A DNA stretch of 64,000 nucleotides from Massilia putida (lineage in GTDB: Bacteria > Pseudomonadota > Gammaproteobacteria > Burkholderiales > Burkholderiaceae_D), in contig NZ_CP019038.1 of the NCBI RefSeq assembly GCF_001941825.1, positions 3,968,001 to 4,032,000 of the forward strand, written 5' to 3'. The stretch's first letter is position 1. The number at the start of each line of letters is the position of its first letter. The translations under genes and the position numbers were made by a program. Positions 24,790-34,069 of the stretch are shown here, in pieces. The notes below the pieces were generated by a model that saw nothing but the letters and a program-made list of their open reading frames with translations, was not told the DNA's origin and did no database searches.

Positions 24790-25556
24790 TGGGCGACGGG
24801 CCTCAACTTCGCTGGACCTCGGCGGCGCGCACCGACATCGGGCTCGTGCGCAGCAACAACGAGGATGCCGTGCTGGACCGGCCGGCGCGGCGCATGTGGG
24901 CCGTCGCCGACGGCATGGGCGGCCATGCATACGGCGAAATCGCGAGCCGCATGACGGTGGATGCGCTGGACGCGCTCCCCGCGGACGAGCCGCTGCAGCA
25001 GGCCGTCGCCGCCGCGCGCGTGTGCCTGCTCGAGGTGAACGGCGCGCTGGTGGCGGAAGCAGCGGCGCGCAACGTCCCCGTGATCGGCACGACGCTCGTG
25101 CTGCTGCTGGCCTCGGGCCGCACCGGCGTCTGCGTCTGGGCCGGAGACAGCCGCATCTACCTGTGCCGCGGCGCCAGCCTGCACCAGCTCACGCGCGACC
25201 ACAATCAGTTCGAGGAACTGCAAGCCAGGAACCACCTGTCCCCCGCGGACGCATCGGCGTATCCGGGCGCCGCCATGATCACGCGCGCGCTGGGTGCGTC
25301 CACGACGCTGGAACTGGACGATGTGCAGGTGCAAGTCAGCGACGGCGACATATTCCTGCTCTGCAGCGACGGCCTGAGCAATGCAGTCAGCCCCGAACAC
25401 ATGTTCGGCGCGCTCACCGGCGGCGATTGCGCGCAGGCGGCCGATACGCTCATCCGGCTCGCGCTGGCCGCGGGCGGGCGGGATAATATTTCCGTCATCG
25501 TCGTGCGCGCGGATGATGTCGAGCCCGACCGGACCGTTCTCAATCCATCCTTGTGA
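24789..25556 (+). CDS. PP2C-type Ser/Thr protein phosphatase
   Basis: This 255-residue phosphatase of the PPM/PP2C family carries the metal-binding motifs in VRSNNEDA, VADGMGGHAYG, WAGDSRIYL, CSDGLSN and GGRDNISVIVV. It has no membrane segment, so it is cytoplasmic and is the natural antagonist of the nearby Ser/Thr kinase. It is translationally coupled to peptide 6 (TGATG), so it appears to be transcribed from the peptide promoters. Similar kinase/phosphatase/FHA sets control type VI secretion in other bacteria; none of the type VI structural genes is visible here. Confidence 0.92.
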   Translation: MGDGPQLRWTSAARTDIGLVRSNNEDAVLDRPARRMWAVADGMGGHAYGEIASRMTVDALDALPADEPLQQAVAAARVCLLEVNGALVAEAAARNVPVIGTTLVLLLASGRTGVCVWAGDSRIYLCRGASLHQLTRDHNQFEELQARNHLSPADASAYPGAAMITRALGASTTLELDDVQVQVSDGDIFLLCSDGLSNAVSPEHMFGALTGGDCAQAADTLIRLALAAGGRDNISVIVVRADDVEPDRTVLNPSL

Positions 25557-25605
25557 CCCTTGAGGGCACCTCGAAAAACCGTCGCGAGCGGCCGCAATGC
25601 TGTGG

Positions 25606-25639
25606 GAGAAACACAGCTGTACGAGAAACACAGCTGTAC
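25606..25639. repeat. Tandem 17-base repeat with palindromic core
   Basis: The unit GAGAAACACAGCTGTAC occurs twice with no gap; each contains the palindrome ACAGCTGT. It lies between the convergent PP2C and sigma-54-activator genes. It could be a protein-binding site or a minor repeat. Confidence 0.55.
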
Positions 25640-25715
25640 GAGCGTACGGCGAGCATCGCAGGGCTGGCCGTCCGCCACAGCAGTGCCACGCGCGGCAGGT
25701 TTGCCGACGTGCCCT

Positions 25716-26990
25716 TCAGTGGCGGCGGAAGTCCTTCGAATGCAGGCCGTGCTTCTTGAGCAGGATCTGCAGGTGGGAACGGTTCATGTCCCAACGCCGC
25801 GCCAGCTCGGCGACGGTACCCCCGACGTCCTTGAGGCCCCGTTCCAGGCAGGCGCGCTCGGCCTCGTCGCTGGCCGCGCGCTTGGCTTCCGCCAGCGAGG
25901 TGGGCGGCGCCGGCGATGCCGGGGATGGCAATGCGGGCGCTGCCTGCGCTTGCGGCGACGCCGGCCGTATGTCTTCCGGCAAATGTCCCAGATCCGCCGT
26001 GTCGCCGGCCAGGCAGGCCAGGCGGTACATCAGGTTGCGTAATTCGCGGATATTGCCGGGGTAAGGGTAGTCGAGCAGGAAGGCGCGCAATGCCGGCGTC
26101 ATCCCGACCGGCCTGCGTTTGAGGACCTCGGCCGCCTCGTCGCCGTAATAGGCCAGCAGCAACGGGATTTCGTCCTTGCGTTCACGCAGTGGCGGCAGGG
26201 TCACGTGGATCACGCTGAGGCGATAAAACAGGTCTTCACGGAATTGGCCCAGTTCGATCAGCTTGCGCAGATTCTTGTTGGTGGCCGCCACGATGCGCGC
26301 GTCGACGGCGATCGTCTCGTCCGAGCCGACGCGCTGGATCTCGTGCGACTGCAGCACGCGCAGCAATTTGACTTGTCCCTGCAGCGGCAATTCCCCGATC
26401 TCGTCCAGGAAGATCGTGCCCTTGTGCGCGCTCTCGAACTTGCCCTTGCGGTCCGTGGCCGCGCCTGTGAATGCGCCGCGCTTGTGGCCGAAGAGTTCCG
26501 ATTCGATCAGGCTCTCGGGAATCGCGCCGCAGTTGACGGAGATATACGCCTTGTCGGCACGCGCGCCGTTCGCGTGGATCACCTTCGCCATCAATTCCTT
26601 GCCGGTGCCGCTTTCGCCATCGACCAGGACGGGCAGATCGGTCGGGGCCGCCTTCTCCGCGATCTCGAGCGCGTCCAGCAGGCGCGGGTTGTCGCCGAAC
26701 GTGCCTTCGAACACGAAGCTGCGCGCCAGCAGCGCCTGGCGTCGTTCGCCCGGCGTCTGTTCCGGACGGGGCGCGGCCTCGCTGCCGAGCGCCTGGATAA
26801 AACGCTCCTTGTGCGACAGCTGCATCACCTCGTCGCGCACGGCATTGGCCTGGCGCAGCAGCTTTTCGATCTCGGGCCGGTCCAGGTTGTTGGCCCAGCG
26901 CAGGGTCGACCGCAGGATTTCGAGCCGTTCCAGCAAGCCCGCATACGACATCGAGGAGCCGCGCGGCAGGTCCTGAGTAAACAGTTTCAT
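25716..26990 (-). CDS. Sigma-54-dependent transcriptional activator (Fis family)
   Basis: This 424-residue enhancer-binding protein has an AAA+ domain with Walker A GESGTGKE, the sigma-54 contact motif GAFTGA, Walker B GTIFLDEIGELPLQG and an arginine-finger region, ending in a Fis-type helix-turn-helix (GTVAELARRWDMNRSHL). The N-terminal 90 residues are helical with no receiver or GAF domain recognised. It overlaps the exporter gene by four bases (ATGA), so it is co-transcribed. The sigma-54 promoter matches before peptide genes at 22.7, 23.6 and 35.6 kb make these its likely targets. Confidence 0.9.
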   Translation of the reverse strand: MKLFTQDLPRGSSMSYAGLLERLEILRSTLRWANNLDRPEIEKLLRQANAVRDEVMQLSHKERFIQALGSEAAPRPEQTPGERRQALLARSFVFEGTFGDNPRLLDALEIAEKAAPTDLPVLVDGESGTGKELMAKVIHANGARADKAYISVNCGAIPESLIESELFGHKRGAFTGAATDRKGKFESAHKGTIFLDEIGELPLQGQVKLLRVLQSHEIQRVGSDETIAVDARIVAATNKNLRKLIELGQFREDLFYRLSVIHVTLPPLRERKDEIPLLLAYYGDEAAEVLKRRPVGMTPALRAFLLDYPYPGNIRELRNLMYRLACLAGDTADLGHLPEDIRPASPQAQAAPALPSPASPAPPTSLAEAKRAASDEAERACLERGLKDVGGTVAELARRWDMNRSHLQILLKKHGLHSKDFRRH

Positions 26991-29900
26991 GCTGCCGCCA
27001 GCTGTTTCTGCACGAGCTCGTAATACATGCCGCGCCCGGCCAGCAGCTCGTCGTGCCGGCCTTGCTCGACGATGCCGCCCTCGTACAGCACGACGATCTT
27101 GTCGGCCCGCATGATCGTGCTGAGCCGGTGCGCGATGATCACGGCCGTGCGCCCCGCGAGGATCTCGTGCATGTTGGCGATGATATTGCTTTCGGACTGC
27201 GTGTCGAGGGCCGACGTCGCTTCGTCGAACACGAGCAGACGCGGGTCCTGGTATAGCGCGCGGGCGATGCACAGGCGCTGCACCTGGCCGCCGGACAGCC
27301 CGACGCCGCGCTCGCCCACCACCTGCTCGTACCCGAGCGGCATCTTGCTGATGAACGCGTGCGCATCCGCCATCTTCGCGACCTGCTCGATGCGGCGCCG
27401 GTCGGGGCTCTCGTCGCCGCTGGCGATGTTCTCGGCGATGGTGCCGGAAAACAGCAGGTTACTTTGCATGACGTAGCCGACCTGGGCGCGATAATAATCC
27501 TTGTCGATGGCGGTCATGTCATAGCCGTCGACGAGGATCTTGCCGTCCGTGGGCGCATAAAAGCCGACCAGCAGTTTCGCAAGCGTCGTCTTGCCCGAGC
27601 CGCTGCGGCCCACGATCGCGACCAATTCCCCGCGCCGGATGTCGATGCTGATGTTTTCCAGCACGTACGCCGTGTCGTTGCCGCCGTAGCGGAAATACAC
27701 GTTCTCGAGTTTCAAATCGCCGTGCAGGTCGGGCAGCACGACGCGGCTGGCCGCTTCGCTCGGCTTTTGTTCCGGTTCGATGTCGAGCACGTCGCCGAGG
27801 CGCTCCATCGCCACGCCGGCATCCGCCAGCCGGCTCCACAGGGCGACCAAGCCCATCAGCGGCGCCAGCACGCTGCCCATCAGGGCATTGAAGGCGATCA
27901 GCTGGCCGATCGTCAATTCGTGGTCGAGCACGAGGCTGGCGCCGGCCCACAAAATCGCGATCGTCGTGCCGGCATTCAGTAACTGGCTCGCGAGGCCGAC
28001 GAGGATATTGAAGTTCTGCGCGCGGTACTGCGTGTCCAGTGCCTTGACGTATTTCTTTTCCCATTTCAGGCGGACGGGACGCTCGCTGCCCATGCCCTTG
28101 ATCGTTTCCACGCCGCCCAGTGCTTCCATCAGGAACGCGTGCGCGTCGGTCGAGGCATTGAACACGTCGCGCGCGTACTGCTTGATGTGCGGCGTCGTCA
28201 GGATCGTCAACGCCATGATCGGGATGACGAAGGCGATCAACAGCAAGGTCAGCTTGACGTTGTAGACGAACAGGATAGAGAAATAGATGAACACCATCAG
28301 CAGATTCAGCATCGTCGTGACGGTGGACTCGGTCAGAAAGGCGCGGATCGTCTGGTTTTCCTGGAAACGCGCGACGATATCGCCCGTCTTGCGCTTGGCA
28401 AAGAACGAGAACGGCAGCGACATGGTGTGCTTGAAAAAGCCCGCCATCATCGAGAAGTCGAGGTTGCGCACCATGTAGTTGGCAAGATAGGCGCGCACGG
28501 TCGCCATCAGCTGCGAGAACACGTTTGCGATGACGAGCCCGGCAATCAGCAAGTGCAGCAGGCTGACGTTCTGGTGCACGACCACGCCGTCGAGAATGTT
28601 CTGGATGATCAGCGGCGGCACGATGCCCAGCATCTGGATCACGAAGGTCGCCAGGAACAGGTGCAGCAAGATGGTCCGGTACGGCCGCAGGTAGCCGACG
28701 AAGCGCAGCCAGGGCGAGCGTTCGACGGCCTGCGCGACCATGTCCTGGCCGGGCGTGAAGACGAGGCAGGTGCCGCTCCAGCCGCGCTCGAACGCCTCGA
28801 CGGACAGCTTGCGGAAACCCACCGCCGGGTCGGCGACCCAGACCTGGCGCGGCGAGATGCCGTACACGATCACGTAGTGATAACCCTCCCAGTGCACGAT
28901 GAAGGGCAATTCGAAGCCCTGCAGCGCGTCGAACGTGCACTGCACGCCGCGCGCGGAAAAGCCCAGCGTCTCGCCGGCGCGCGCGAGGCTGTCGAGGGTC
29001 GCGCCCTGCGTGGTGACGTTGGCCAGCTCGCGCAGCTTGCCAAGCGTGACCGACACGCCGTGATGGCGGCACAGCATGGCGAGACAGGCCGCGCCGCAAT
29101 CCATCTCCTCGGCCTGTTCGACCAGGGCGAAGCGGCGGATCACGCGCTCGCCGATGTCCGGCTGCGAATCGAGGTCGAGCCGAAGCGGGCGCTTGCGGCG
29201 CTCGGCCAGCTTCTTCTGGCGCTCCAGCTCGCGTTCATTGGCCCGGATGCGGTCTTCCAGCACCTCGCGCAGGCCGGCGTTGCGCTCGAGGATCCGGTGC
29301 GCCGTCTTTTCGGGAATGACGAGCAGGGTGGCGGGCGTGACGGCGACGGCGGACGCCATCTGCTCCTGCCGCATCAGGCACGCTTTTTCGCCGAAGGTGT
29401 CGCCCGGCTGCAGCGTGGCCAAGGTGAATTCCTCGGCACCGTCGTGATACACGAGCCGCACCTGCCCCTGGCGCAGCACATACAGCCGGTGATCGTCGCG
29501 CCCGTTCTGCGTGAGGATCTCCTTGCCGGCCGGGACGCGCTTGACGCCCACGCTGCGCACGACGTCTTCCAGTTCTTCCTTGCCGACCTTGCCGCGCAGG
29601 TCGAACAGGCGCGCCACCAGGCCGCCGGCGGAACCGATCGCGACATAGCTCGTCACGAAGTCGAGCGCCTGCGGATGGCGGGCCAGCACGGGCTCGATGG
29701 CGGCGCGCGGGATCAGCCACAGCTCCGTCTTGAGCGAGGCGCGCGCCGACAGGTCGTGGTGGGCGTCGCGCAGCATGGCGATGTCGCCGAACGTCTCGCC
29801 GGTTTTACGTACGCCGATGCTGAGCTCCTTGCCGTGCTCCTCGGAAAACAGGCGCACGGAACCGGATTTCACGACATACAGGCCCTCGGCCGGCTCGCCC

Positions 29901-30046
29901 GCCTTGCAGACCGTGTCGCCGAACGCGTAATGGCGCACCTGGACCGCGCCGGCCAGCTGTTCCAGTTCCGCGCGCTCGAGCGGGGACAGGATCTCGACCG
30001 ACGACAGGAAGTCGGCGGGCGACTGCACGGCGGAGGGCGCTGCCAT
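26987..30046 (-). CDS. Peptidase-containing ABC exporter with two N-terminal cyclic-nucleotide-binding domains
   Basis: The protein has about 1019 residues. Two cNMP-binding-type domains come first (about 25-130 and 150-265), each with the glycine-rich GDTFGEK or GETFGDIA motif. A C39 peptidase follows with catalytic cysteine in QAEEMDCGAACLAML (about 317), histidine in YHYVIVYG and aspartate in VADPAVG. Six membrane helices come next, then an ABC ATPase with GRSGSGKTT, LSGGQVQRLCIARA and LLVFDEATSAL. C39 domains cut after Gly-Gly leaders, matching the seven peptides nearby. It lies between the parvulin and the sigma-54 activator. I chose ATG 30,046, 14 bases after the parvulin stop. Confidence 0.93.
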   Translation of the reverse strand: MAAPSAVQSPADFLSSVEILSPLERAELEQLAGAVQVRHYAFGDTVCKAGEPAEGLYVVKSGSVRLFSEEHGKELSIGVRKTGETFGDIAMLRDAHHDLSARASLKTELWLIPRAAIEPVLARHPQALDFVTSYVAIGSAGGLVARLFDLRGKVGKEELEDVVRSVGVKRVPAGKEILTQNGRDDHRLYVLRQGQVRLVYHDGAEEFTLATLQPGDTFGEKACLMRQEQMASAVAVTPATLLVIPEKTAHRILERNAGLREVLEDRIRANERELERQKKLAERRKRPLRLDLDSQPDIGERVIRRFALVEQAEEMDCGAACLAMLCRHHGVSVTLGKLRELANVTTQGATLDSLARAGETLGFSARGVQCTFDALQGFELPFIVHWEGYHYVIVYGISPRQVWVADPAVGFRKLSVEAFERGWSGTCLVFTPGQDMVAQAVERSPWLRFVGYLRPYRTILLHLFLATFVIQMLGIVPPLIIQNILDGVVVHQNVSLLHLLIAGLVIANVFSQLMATVRAYLANYMVRNLDFSMMAGFFKHTMSLPFSFFAKRKTGDIVARFQENQTIRAFLTESTVTTMLNLLMVFIYFSILFVYNVKLTLLLIAFVIPIMALTILTTPHIKQYARDVFNASTDAHAFLMEALGGVETIKGMGSERPVRLKWEKKYVKALDTQYRAQNFNILVGLASQLLNAGTTIAILWAGASLVLDHELTIGQLIAFNALMGSVLAPLMGLVALWSRLADAGVAMERLGDVLDIEPEQKPSEAASRVVLPDLHGDLKLENVYFRYGGNDTAYVLENISIDIRRGELVAIVGRSGSGKTTLAKLLVGFYAPTDGKILVDGYDMTAIDKDYYRAQVGYVMQSNLLFSGTIAENIASGDESPDRRRIEQVAKMADAHAFISKMPLGYEQVVGERGVGLSGGQVQRLCIARALYQDPRLLVFDEATSALDTQSESNIIANMHEILAGRTAVIIAHRLSTIMRADKIVVLYEGGIVEQGRHDELLAGRGMYYELVQKQLAAA

Positions 30047-30060
30047 GGTGCCTGCCGGGG

Positions 30061-30825
30061 TCAGCGCACCGGACACGCTTCGATCACGTGCTCCTGCGCG
30101 CGCGCCAGCAGCCACTCTTCGCGCAGCAGGCGCCGCACCTCGGCGGCCGTGTCGGCATCGAGCGTGGCCGGGTGTTTCGCATTGACGCAAAAGATTTCAT
30201 AGCACGTCCCGTCCGGCGACGGAAACGGCCCGAGCAGCTCGCCCGCCCGCGCATTGAACACGCGCGCCTCGATATCGCCCTTGAGCGAACCGCGCAACAC
30301 CTTGCCGATGACGCCGCCCTGCTGGCGGGTGCCCTCATCGATGGAGTGTTCGCGCGCCATCTCGGCGAACGCGTCCGGCTCTTCCTGCAGCACCGACATC
30401 ATTTCCCGCGCCGCCCCTTCGGAATCGAGCACGACGTGGCTGACCTCGACACTGTCGAAGCGCGGCGAGTTGAGTTTGAAATATTGCGCAACGGCCGCTT
30501 CGCTGCAGACCTGTTCCAACATCTTTTCCTGGTACAGGCTGTCGGTGATCCAGGCCTCGAATTCGTCCAGGGACACGCCGAGCGCGTCGAGGTAGTGATT
30601 GGTGTCGGCGGCGCGATGCAGCCCGAGCGCGCGGCGGAATTCGTCGGCCCGCTCCTGGATCTGCTCGGGCGCGAGCTTCACGCCCGCCTGCCGGGCGGCG
30701 CGCGCGGTCAGCCGGTCGCGCACCATCTGCTCGACCAGGCCCTCGAACTGCCCGTTCAGCTTCAACGTGCGGATGAAGTCATCCGTCGTGATCACCTCGT
30801 CGTCGATGCGCACGATGCCCGCCAT
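30061..30825 (-). CDS. Parvulin-type peptidyl-prolyl isomerase
   Basis: This 254-residue protein has an N-terminal SurA/PpiC-like helical chaperone region and a parvulin domain (about 130-225) with VSHVVLDSEGAA, DAFAEMAREHSIDEGTRQQGG and GPFPSPDGTCYEI. It has no obvious signal peptide, so it may act in the cytoplasm on precursor peptides or be exported unconventionally. Isomerases of this type accompany C39 exporters in other bacterial peptide operons. It is the first gene of the exporter operon. Confidence 0.87.
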   Translation of the reverse strand: MAGIVRIDDEVITTDDFIRTLKLNGQFEGLVEQMVRDRLTARAARQAGVKLAPEQIQERADEFRRALGLHRAADTNHYLDALGVSLDEFEAWITDSLYQEKMLEQVCSEAAVAQYFKLNSPRFDSVEVSHVVLDSEGAAREMMSVLQEEPDAFAEMAREHSIDEGTRQQGGVIGKVLRGSLKGDIEARVFNARAGELLGPFPSPDGTCYEIFCVNAKHPATLDADTAAEVRRLLREEWLLARAQEHVIEACPVR

Positions 30826-30900
30826 GGTTCCGCTCCTGCCGCCGGGAGAAGTCCGGGGAAGTTGTTAGAGCGTGCGGCGGGGTGAAGGTTCGTGGGACGG

Positions 30901-31368
30901 TCAATCGTGAACGCTGCGCCGCCCGACGATCACGTGCAGCACGAACAAGACGGCCACCGCGAAGCCGATACTCCAGTGCAGCAGCGACCAGATGGGACGA
31001 TCGCTTTCGCCGGCCACGTAATACAGGCCGTAGCCGGTCAAGGTCAGGAAGGACAGCGTCGCGATCATCGCCCACCCCGTGACCGCATTTCTCCCGGCCC
31101 GGATCGCCCGGCGCACATGATGGTGCAGCAGGCTGCCGACGAAGAACAGCGCGGCCATCGCCGCCGCGCCATGCACCTTCATGGTCCAGGGTTCGAGCGG
31201 ATTGACCGATTCGCCGAACTCGCTCGCCGGACGCAGGAAGTAATGCAGCACCAGCCAGGCCGCGCCCGACAGCAGCAGCACGACGCCGGTCGCGTACACG
31301 CTGCGGCGATGCCAGCGTTCGAGCTTGAAAGAGAGAAGACGGCCGGTGGTGCCGGGCATACGAGTCAT
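30901..31368 (-). CDS. Small b-type cytochrome-like membrane protein
   Basis: This 155-residue protein has four predicted membrane helices (VLLLSGAAWLVLHYFL, AAMAALFFVGSLLHHHV, MIATLSFLTLTGYGLYYV, FAVAVLFVLHVIVG). Histidines near their ends (WHRR, KVHG, LHHHV, LLHW, LHVI) could ligate haem b. It lies 8 bases after apbE, in an operon with a flavinylated protein, so it could feed electrons to or from the FMN domain. No specific family name is assigned. Confidence 0.7.
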   Translation of the reverse strand: MTRMPGTTGRLLSFKLERWHRRSVYATGVVLLLSGAAWLVLHYFLRPASEFGESVNPLEPWTMKVHGAAAMAALFFVGSLLHHHVRRAIRAGRNAVTGWAMIATLSFLTLTGYGLYYVAGESDRPIWSLLHWSIGFAVAVLFVLHVIVGRRSVHD

Positions 31369-31376
31369 AAATAAAA

Positions 31377-32192
31377 TCAGATCAGGAAAGCGGTGGCGCC
31401 GAACGCGGCAAGCAGGGGATGGGCGCAATCGCCGGTCGCCAGCACGACCTTGGTCAACGCGTCCGCCACGGCGCAGCGGCGCGCGCACACCGAGGCGCTC
31501 GCGGCGGATACCAGGGGCCGGCCGTCGCGCGCGTCGACCAGCGCGCTGACCACGCCGCCTCGATGCGCACGCGCCGAAAAATAGCTGCCCGATGTCGCCA
31601 GCGCTTCGCCGCACAGCATTATATGCCGCGCGGCCCGACCGGGCGCGCCGGGCGCGCGCACCGCGACCGGGACGCGCGACACGCCGAAGGCGCGCATGTC
31701 TCCGCCGGCATTCACGCAGCCGCCGGGCACGCCCGCCGCCTCCAGGACGGCCACGGCGGCGTCGACGATATAACCCTTGGCGATGCCGCCGACGTCGATC
31801 CACCCCGCGCCGCACTTGCGTACCTGGCCGTCATCGTCGAGCGAGAATACGGCGGCCGACGTCAGAGCAAGGGGTTGCACGTGCTCCGGCGCCGGCAAGA
31901 TCTGCCGGTCGACCAACCAGGGGGCGCACGCGATGTCGAACGCGCCGCCGGACAGGTCGGCGATCTCCCCGGCCAGCCGCAGGACGTTCCAGGTGGCCGC
32001 ATCCACCCGCACCACGTCGCCGGGCGCGGCGCGGTTGATGTGCGCGATGTCGCTGGCGCCGTCATGAAAACTCATCAGCCGGTGCAGGCGCGCGATCTCG
32101 GCGAAAGCCGCCGTGACCGCGTCCTGGCTGGACGTTCCCTCGACGGCGATGTCGACGAGGGTGCCGAGCCAGGGCTGCGCGCGGCGGATCAT
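31377..32192 (-). CDS. apbE: ApbE-type FAD:protein FMN transferase
   Basis: This 271-residue ApbE-like protein transfers FMN from FAD to a threonine or serine in target proteins. Family features include WLGTLVDIAV near the start, the MSFHDGASDIAHIN region, WIDVGGIAKGYIVD, NAGGDMRAFG and a C-terminal DALTKVVLATG. Its ATG overlaps the stop of the FMN-binding protein gene (ATGA), the predicted substrate. No lipoprotein signal is visible at the chosen start, which is unusual for a periplasmic ApbE. Confidence 0.88.
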   Translation of the reverse strand: MIRRAQPWLGTLVDIAVEGTSSQDAVTAAFAEIARLHRLMSFHDGASDIAHINRAAPGDVVRVDAATWNVLRLAGEIADLSGGAFDIACAPWLVDRQILPAPEHVQPLALTSAAVFSLDDDGQVRKCGAGWIDVGGIAKGYIVDAAVAVLEAAGVPGGCVNAGGDMRAFGVSRVPVAVRAPGAPGRAARHIMLCGEALATSGSYFSARAHRGGVVSALVDARDGRPLVSAASASVCARRCAVADALTKVVLATGDCAHPLLAAFGATAFLI

Positions 32193-32725
32193 TTCACCAG
32201 TGCGACCTGGGCCATGGCGGCGATGCGGCGCACGCCGTCCGTGACGTGCGTGCAGGACAGGGTGGCGCCGCTGATGTTGTCGATCCCGCCGCCGATGCGC
32301 AGGCCGCCGCTTTTGGCGCTCTTGCCGACGAACTGCCGGCGCCATGCGGGCAGCCGGATTTCGCTGCCGTGGCTTTCGCGGTACGTCAGGATTTCGACCT
32401 GGCGCACGCTGGCGTCAGGGTTGATGCCGACGGCGTAGGAGATGAGCTCGAATTTGCCGACCACGTCGTCGAGCACCATATAGCCCAGCAACGCCTCGCC
32501 CTTGTAGGCGCCGACGACGCGCCAATGCGCCGAACGTGCCGGCAGCCCGCCGACCTGCTCGACCTGGCGCATCTGCGCCGCATCCAGTGACAGCGGCACG
32601 GCGCGGAACGCATCGGCTTCCGGAAACATCAGCTTCTGCGCCTGTTCCGGGCTGAGGTATTGCGTCGCGAAGACGGGCGCCGTGACGGCGCAGGCGCCGA
32701 GAACGATCAGGGGAACATAGCGCAT
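32189..32725 (-). CDS. Exported FMN-binding-domain protein, ApbE substrate
   Basis: The protein has 178 residues with a signal peptide (VPLIVLGACAVTAPVFA). The FMN-binding domain carries the flavinylation motif DNISGATLS, in which the threonine is the covalent FMN site. The neighbouring apbE provides the enzyme. With the b-type cytochrome and di-haem peroxidase it could form an extracytoplasmic electron path, though partner order is inferred only from the operon. Confidence 0.88.
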   Translation of the reverse strand: MRYVPLIVLGACAVTAPVFATQYLSPEQAQKLMFPEADAFRAVPLSLDAAQMRQVEQVGGLPARSAHWRVVGAYKGEALLGYMVLDDVVGKFELISYAVGINPDASVRQVEILTYRESHGSEIRLPAWRRQFVGKSAKSGGLRIGGGIDNISGATLSCTHVTDGVRRIAAMAQVALVK

Positions 32726-32746
32726 GTGATGCCTCCGGATGTCCGA

Positions 32747-34051
32747 TCAATAGGAGAAGCCGACGCCCAGGTTCACCCGGTCGCGCGACTTATCTTGGCG
32801 GAATTTCTGATAATCCGCCTTGAGCACGACGCCTTGCGCGACCATCAGGTTCGCGCCGACGGTCGCGACGCGCTCGTACGGCGTGGTCGGCACGCCCAGT
32901 CCGGCGGGCTGCGACGCATACGTGCGGGCGGTATCGAAACTCTCGAAGCGGGCGAACGGGCTGAGCGCATACTCGTTGCCCTGCCAGAGTTTATAGGCGG
33001 CCTGCAGATACCAGCCCGCGAAGCTGCTGGGGACGGGCGTCGGCTTGCCGACGAAGGTCGCGTTGAGCGCTTCCGTGTTCGAGATGCGGCCATAGGCCCA
33101 CAAGGCCGACAGATCCCACGCGCCCGGCGTGTAGCGGGTATGCAGTTCGGCCAGGGTCACGCGCGCGTCGTTGGCGGCGAAATCGGTCGTCGCATGGCCC
33201 GCCTTGCCCGTGAAGACAGAGCCGCCGACGAGCAGGCCGGGATAGCCGCGCCAGTTGAGCGCGCCGTGCAGCTGCAGGTCGCGCGACTTGGCCAGCTGCC
33301 CTTCCTGATGGATGGCGCCCAGCGGCGATTCACGGCCCTCGTCGGACGCCGCGTCCCACTTGGTCAAATCAAAACCGGTGGTCAGGCCCGTATCCCACGT
33401 AAAACCGTTGCCGAATTCGCCCGACAGGCCGACGCCGGCTTCACGCCAGGTCGTCGGGATGATCGCCGTTTCGACGAAGTTGCGCTCGACGCCGTAGTAG
33501 GCGGTCGGCTCGTGGTTCTGGTTCAGCAGGCCCACCGGCATCAGGAACAGGCCGGCCTTGCCGCGCAGGCCGTTATTGAACTCGCGCTCGACATACATCT
33601 GCTCGATGGCCGACTCGCCGCGGTCCGACGCGGACGCGATCGCATGCTCCCACTCGAATTCCGCGACCACTTTCGTCTTCTCGTCGAAGCGGTGCTGGAT
33701 GCCGATAACGGCGCGGCGCAAGTCGGTCTGCGCGCCGCTGGCATTGCGCACGGGGTGGTTGTAGTTCACTTCGCCGTAACCAGAGAAGACCGTATCGGAG
33801 GCCGCGGCCACCATCGGGGCGGATGCCGGGGCGGCGGCTGCCGGCTGGGCCGGCACGCTGGTCGCCTCGGCGCGCGGGGCCGGGGCGGCGGCAGCTTGTG
33901 CACGCTGGGCCGCGAGTTCGGCCTTCACTTTTTCCAGTTCGGCCGCGAGCTGCTCGACACGTTTCGCCAGGTCGGTGTCCTGGGCCAGTGCGGCCACCGG
34001 AGCGGCAAGAAATGCGGCGGCCAATGCCGCGCTGATGACACGTTGCTTCAT
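32747..34051 (-). CDS. Outer-membrane porin-like beta-barrel protein
   Basis: This 434-residue protein has a signal peptide (AAALAAAFLAAPVAALA), a short coiled coil (RVEQLAAELEKVKAELAAQRAQ) that usually anchors such porins to peptidoglycan, and a barrel region of alternating strands ending in GVGFSY, with the C-terminal aromatic typical of outer-membrane proteins. The barrel begins VFSGYGEVNYNHP. It lies between the peroxidase and the FMN-binding gene. Substrate is unknown. Confidence 0.85.
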   Translation of the reverse strand: MKQRVISAALAAAFLAAPVAALAQDTDLAKRVEQLAAELEKVKAELAAQRAQAAAAPAPRAEATSVPAQPAAAAPASAPMVAAASDTVFSGYGEVNYNHPVRNASGAQTDLRRAVIGIQHRFDEKTKVVAEFEWEHAIASASDRGESAIEQMYVEREFNNGLRGKAGLFLMPVGLLNQNHEPTAYYGVERNFVETAIIPTTWREAGVGLSGEFGNGFTWDTGLTTGFDLTKWDAASDEGRESPLGAIHQEGQLAKSRDLQLHGALNWRGYPGLLVGGSVFTGKAGHATTDFAANDARVTLAELHTRYTPGAWDLSALWAYGRISNTEALNATFVGKPTPVPSSFAGWYLQAAYKLWQGNEYALSPFARFESFDTARTYASQPAGLGVPTTPYERVATVGANLMVAQGVVLKADYQKFRQDKSRDRVNLGVGFSY

Positions 34052-34069
34052 GAATATCCTAATGAGTGG

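Noticed and set aside
22455..24800. A lanthipeptide or other modified-peptide cluster
   Set aside because: No modification enzyme is seen, and the cores lack a cysteine pattern.
16263..25556. A type VI secretion locus, suggested by the kinase/phosphatase/FHA set
   Set aside because: No structural type VI gene is visible.
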